A stretch of DNA of 7,911 nt, from the NCBI GenBank assembly GCA_029935135.1, contig JAOZKX010000078.1, positions 1 to 7,911 of the forward strand. The letters are read 5' to 3'. Shown one piece after another: positions 6,369-7,911 of the stretch. A program made the position numbers and the translations under genes. Within the stretch, counting starts at the first letter, position 1. Every line of letters begins with the position of its first letter. Source of the stretch: Desulfocapsa sp. (GTDB lineage Bacteria; Desulfobacterota; Desulfobulbia; Desulfobulbales; Desulfocapsaceae). The notes under the pieces are model-generated. The model did not search any database and had not been told where the DNA came from. It saw only the letters and a program-made list of their open reading frames with translations.

Positions 6369-7055
6369 TTATTTTGACAGAAATAACAACAGACGATCTG
6401 CCATATTTTCTTCATGGTCAGAGATATTGCCAACCTCTTCGATGATTTTATACCAGAACATCACCGAGACAGGATCGAGTTCACCTTCCACTGCAAACAG
6501 AGCCCGGTTCACCCTTCTCAAGATCTTATCCACATTATGTTCACTTTTTCGTACCCCCAGAATCATCAGGGCAACCCGATCATGCTCCTTCCCGCTGAAA
6601 CCGACATGAACCAGTTCGTCAAGTTCTTCAATCATGACCATCGCCTGACTGGAAATTTCCATTGTCGCTTCCAGAAGTGCATCAAATTCTCCCTTGATGG
6701 CATCCGGCACAACCATATCGCGATTGGTAAGAATCTGACTGATTTTTTCAATTCCGTCAGAAATAGAATCCTGCTCATGGATCAGACTGAGGAGATCCTT
6801 CCTGTCCACCGGCATCAGCAATGTTTTTGGCATATTATGCCGATAATCCGACTTTATTGCATCCGCATCACTCTCCAGTTTATCTATCTGCTTGGCCAGA
6901 TTGAATAACTCCTCCCGGTTTTGCGTATATACAGCATCAAATAATGCCGGCAGCAGCATCACACAGGACATCACCGTACGCATATGTTCCTGAATTGGTT
7001 TAAATGGCGATTTACGCAGCAACCCCGCCAGGGGACTTGTTGTCTTTAATACCAT
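6369..7055 (-). CDS. DUF47 / PhoU-like phosphate transport accessory protein (TIGR00153 type)
   Basis: A 228-residue, soluble, helical protein of the DUF47 family, related in fold to PhoU and typically encoded next to PiT transporters. Family members are thought to bind metal ions and regulate or assist PiT uptake. Seen: helices carrying acidic metal-site motifs, KLESDAD (59-65), HEQDSISDGIE (93-103), KSEHNVD (170-176) and EEVGNISDHEENMADRL (206-222). This gives two three-helix-bundle halves as in PhoU. The N-terminal stretch LAGLLRKSPFKPIQEHM (9-25) matches the usual start of these proteins. The ATG at 7055 has a strong AGGAG (7061-7065) at 5-base spacing. Length is normal. It lies 50 bases after the phosphoesterase gene and 54 before the permease, which together suggest one transcript. 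Confidence 0.92.
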   Translation of the reverse strand: MVLKTTSPLAGLLRKSPFKPIQEHMRTVMSCVMLLPALFDAVYTQNREELFNLAKQIDKLESDADAIKSDYRHNMPKTLLMPVDRKDLLSLIHEQDSISDGIEKISQILTNRDMVVPDAIKGEFDALLEATMEISSQAMVMIEELDELVHVGFSGKEHDRVALMILGVRKSEHNVDKILRRVNRALFAVEGELDPVSVMFWYKIIEEVGNISDHEENMADRLLLFLSK

Positions 7056-7105
7056 ATTCTCTCCTGATCACTGTAGTTACACAGACATGAACTGTCATCC
7101 GAGCA

Positions 7106-7867
7106 TTAATCCACTTCGTTAATAATCTTTGTCAATTGTTCAGCAGGGTAAGTCAGGGGGATCATCTTCTTCCTGATCTGAATAAAGATACTCGGTCCAT
7201 CCTGCCGTCCACTAAATATAATATGATGTCCTTTAATATTGCCAGCATTTTTCCAGAAACTGCCAAATGGATCAAGGGGCGTATGGCCCACAACAAATGG
7301 TGCCCGTTTGGAAAGACCCAGGCTTTCACGAAAATGGCGCACATCCCTCTTATCATAGCCCGCTAAATAATGGGAGCGTTTTAGGCGGCTGGTTAAAATT
7401 TCTTTACAGATTTTTGGATACGCACGAAGGTTCACAAGTTTTTTATGACTAATTCTCTTTCGAGGCGGGGCAGCATGACAGGCAGCACAGGAGTCCGTTC
7501 GTAAAACCATAGGAAGCAGATCATAACATTTCTGCATCTCGGCAACATACTCTTCCCCGCGCAATTCCAGCAACCGTTTGCGCATCAGCACCCCCTGGGA
7601 GATTCCATTTTTGCTGATCTTTGTAGCAAAGCTGTCGTGATTCCCGAGAAGATAGAAGAAATTTTCAGGAAACTGACACTTCATTTTAAAAATAAAATCC
7701 ATCATCAATACGGAGCTGTCCATCTCTTCCATCTGTGCCGGATCCTCAGAATGCACGGCATCACCAAGAATGACAAGAGAAGCATTCCCTGCAGCAAGGT
7801 GGGCAAGAAGACAATTTTCACTGAGGATTTTCAGGAGATTATCCAGATGGGCATGTAAATCACCCAC
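7106..7867 (-). CDS. Calcineurin-like metallophosphoesterase, 5' end uncertain
   Basis: A 253-codon frame with the five metal-binding blocks of calcineurin-like phosphoesterases, which use a two-metal centre to hydrolyse phosphate esters. Seen, counted from the GTG at 7867: GDLHAH (2-7), GDAVHSED (35-42), GNHD (75-78), H131 in CAACHAAPP (127-135), and GHTP (194-197). All ligand positions are present, so the protein should be active if translated. The GTG start is poor. There is no ribosome site before it, and it would remove the beta strand (TTLLIV) that normally precedes the GDxH block. That strand is encoded upstream in the same frame, back to a TAA at 7895-7897, but with only rare start codons (ATT, CTG). 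See the separate entry for 7868-7911. The substrate is unknown; its place 50 bases upstream of a phosphate uptake pair suggests a role in phosphate release or control, by inference only. Confidence 0.82.
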   Translation of the reverse strand: MGDLHAHLDNLLKILSENCLLAHLAAGNASLVILGDAVHSEDPAQMEEMDSSVLMMDFIFKMKCQFPENFFYLLGNHDSFATKISKNGISQGVLMRKRLLELRGEEYVAEMQKCYDLLPMVLRTDSCAACHAAPPRKRISHKKLVNLRAYPKICKEILTSRLKRSHYLAGYDKRDVRHFRESLGLSKRAPFVVGHTPLDPFGSFWKNAGNIKGHHIIFSGRQDGPSIFIQIRKKMIPLTYPAEQLTKIINEVD

Positions 7868-7911
7868 AATCAGGAGAGTCGTTTTTGGTGGAATTTATAG
7901 AATAGCCCCAT
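7868..7911 (-). other. Likely true N-terminus of the phosphoesterase, out of frame by one base
   Basis: Reading leftwards from the ATG at 7911 gives MGLFYKFHQK and then leaves the phosphoesterase frame, hitting TGA after 13 codons. The phosphoesterase frame here reads PPKTTLLIVGD after a stop. Adding one A to the five-A run at 7882-7886 joins the two into a smooth start, MGLFYKFHQKTTLLIVGDLH, of about 268 residues. This suggests a single-base deletion, a sequencing or assembly error in the homopolymer, or, less likely, a programmed shift. No canonical X-XXY-YYZ slippery heptamer is present in the ATG frame. The ATG lies at the window edge, so any ribosome binding site is out of view. Confidence 0.5.

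Noticed and set aside
7081..7109. Pho box upstream of the phosphate genes (a CTGTCAT at 7092-7098).
   Set aside because: It is a single half-site on the opposite strand, with no matching repeat 11 bases to either side.

Overview
The window reads as a stretch of Gram-negative bacterial chromosome of moderate G+C. Every gene I can support lies on the minus strand, so transcription runs from the right edge to the left edge. The mix (class A PBP with an inner-membrane anchor, Tat-exported protein, PiT transporter with a DUF47 partner, Cys-cluster protein, tail-collar trio with a GNAT) would suit a Desulfobacterota or other proteobacterial genome. That taxonomic guess is an inference from protein style only. 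No rRNA, tRNA, CRISPR array, insertion sequence or integrase was seen, and coding density is very high: no stretch without a gene exceeds about 130 bases.

Reading with transcription, the first block (7911 to 5049) holds a metallophosphoesterase whose 5' end looks frame-disrupted, then a DUF47/PhoU-like phosphate-transport accessory protein, then a PiT-type low-affinity phosphate permease. It closes with a clear rho-independent terminator at 4972-5006. The accessory protein and permease form the standard PiT pair. The phosphoesterase sits 50 bases upstream and may be part of the same transcript.

The second block (4937 to 2594) is a short PBP1A-type bifunctional peptidoglycan synthase whose 3' end overlaps by 11 bases the start of a YkgJ-like cysteine-cluster protein. 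The PBP begins at a GTG with no visible ribosome binding site, 34 bases downstream of the terminator's T-run.

The third block (2576 to the left edge) is the most unusual. A good sigma70-like promoter precedes a small Tat-signal protein with an Asp-box (BNR-like) internal repeat. It is followed by three tandem paralogous tail-collar proteins of the microcystin-dependent-protein (MdpB-like) type and a GNAT acetyltransferase that runs off the left edge. Gaps of 4 to 33 bases make this an operon. No other phage structural gene is present, so it looks like a free-standing, domesticated or independently evolved collar-protein cassette of unknown function. It is the best candidate here for poorly described biology.
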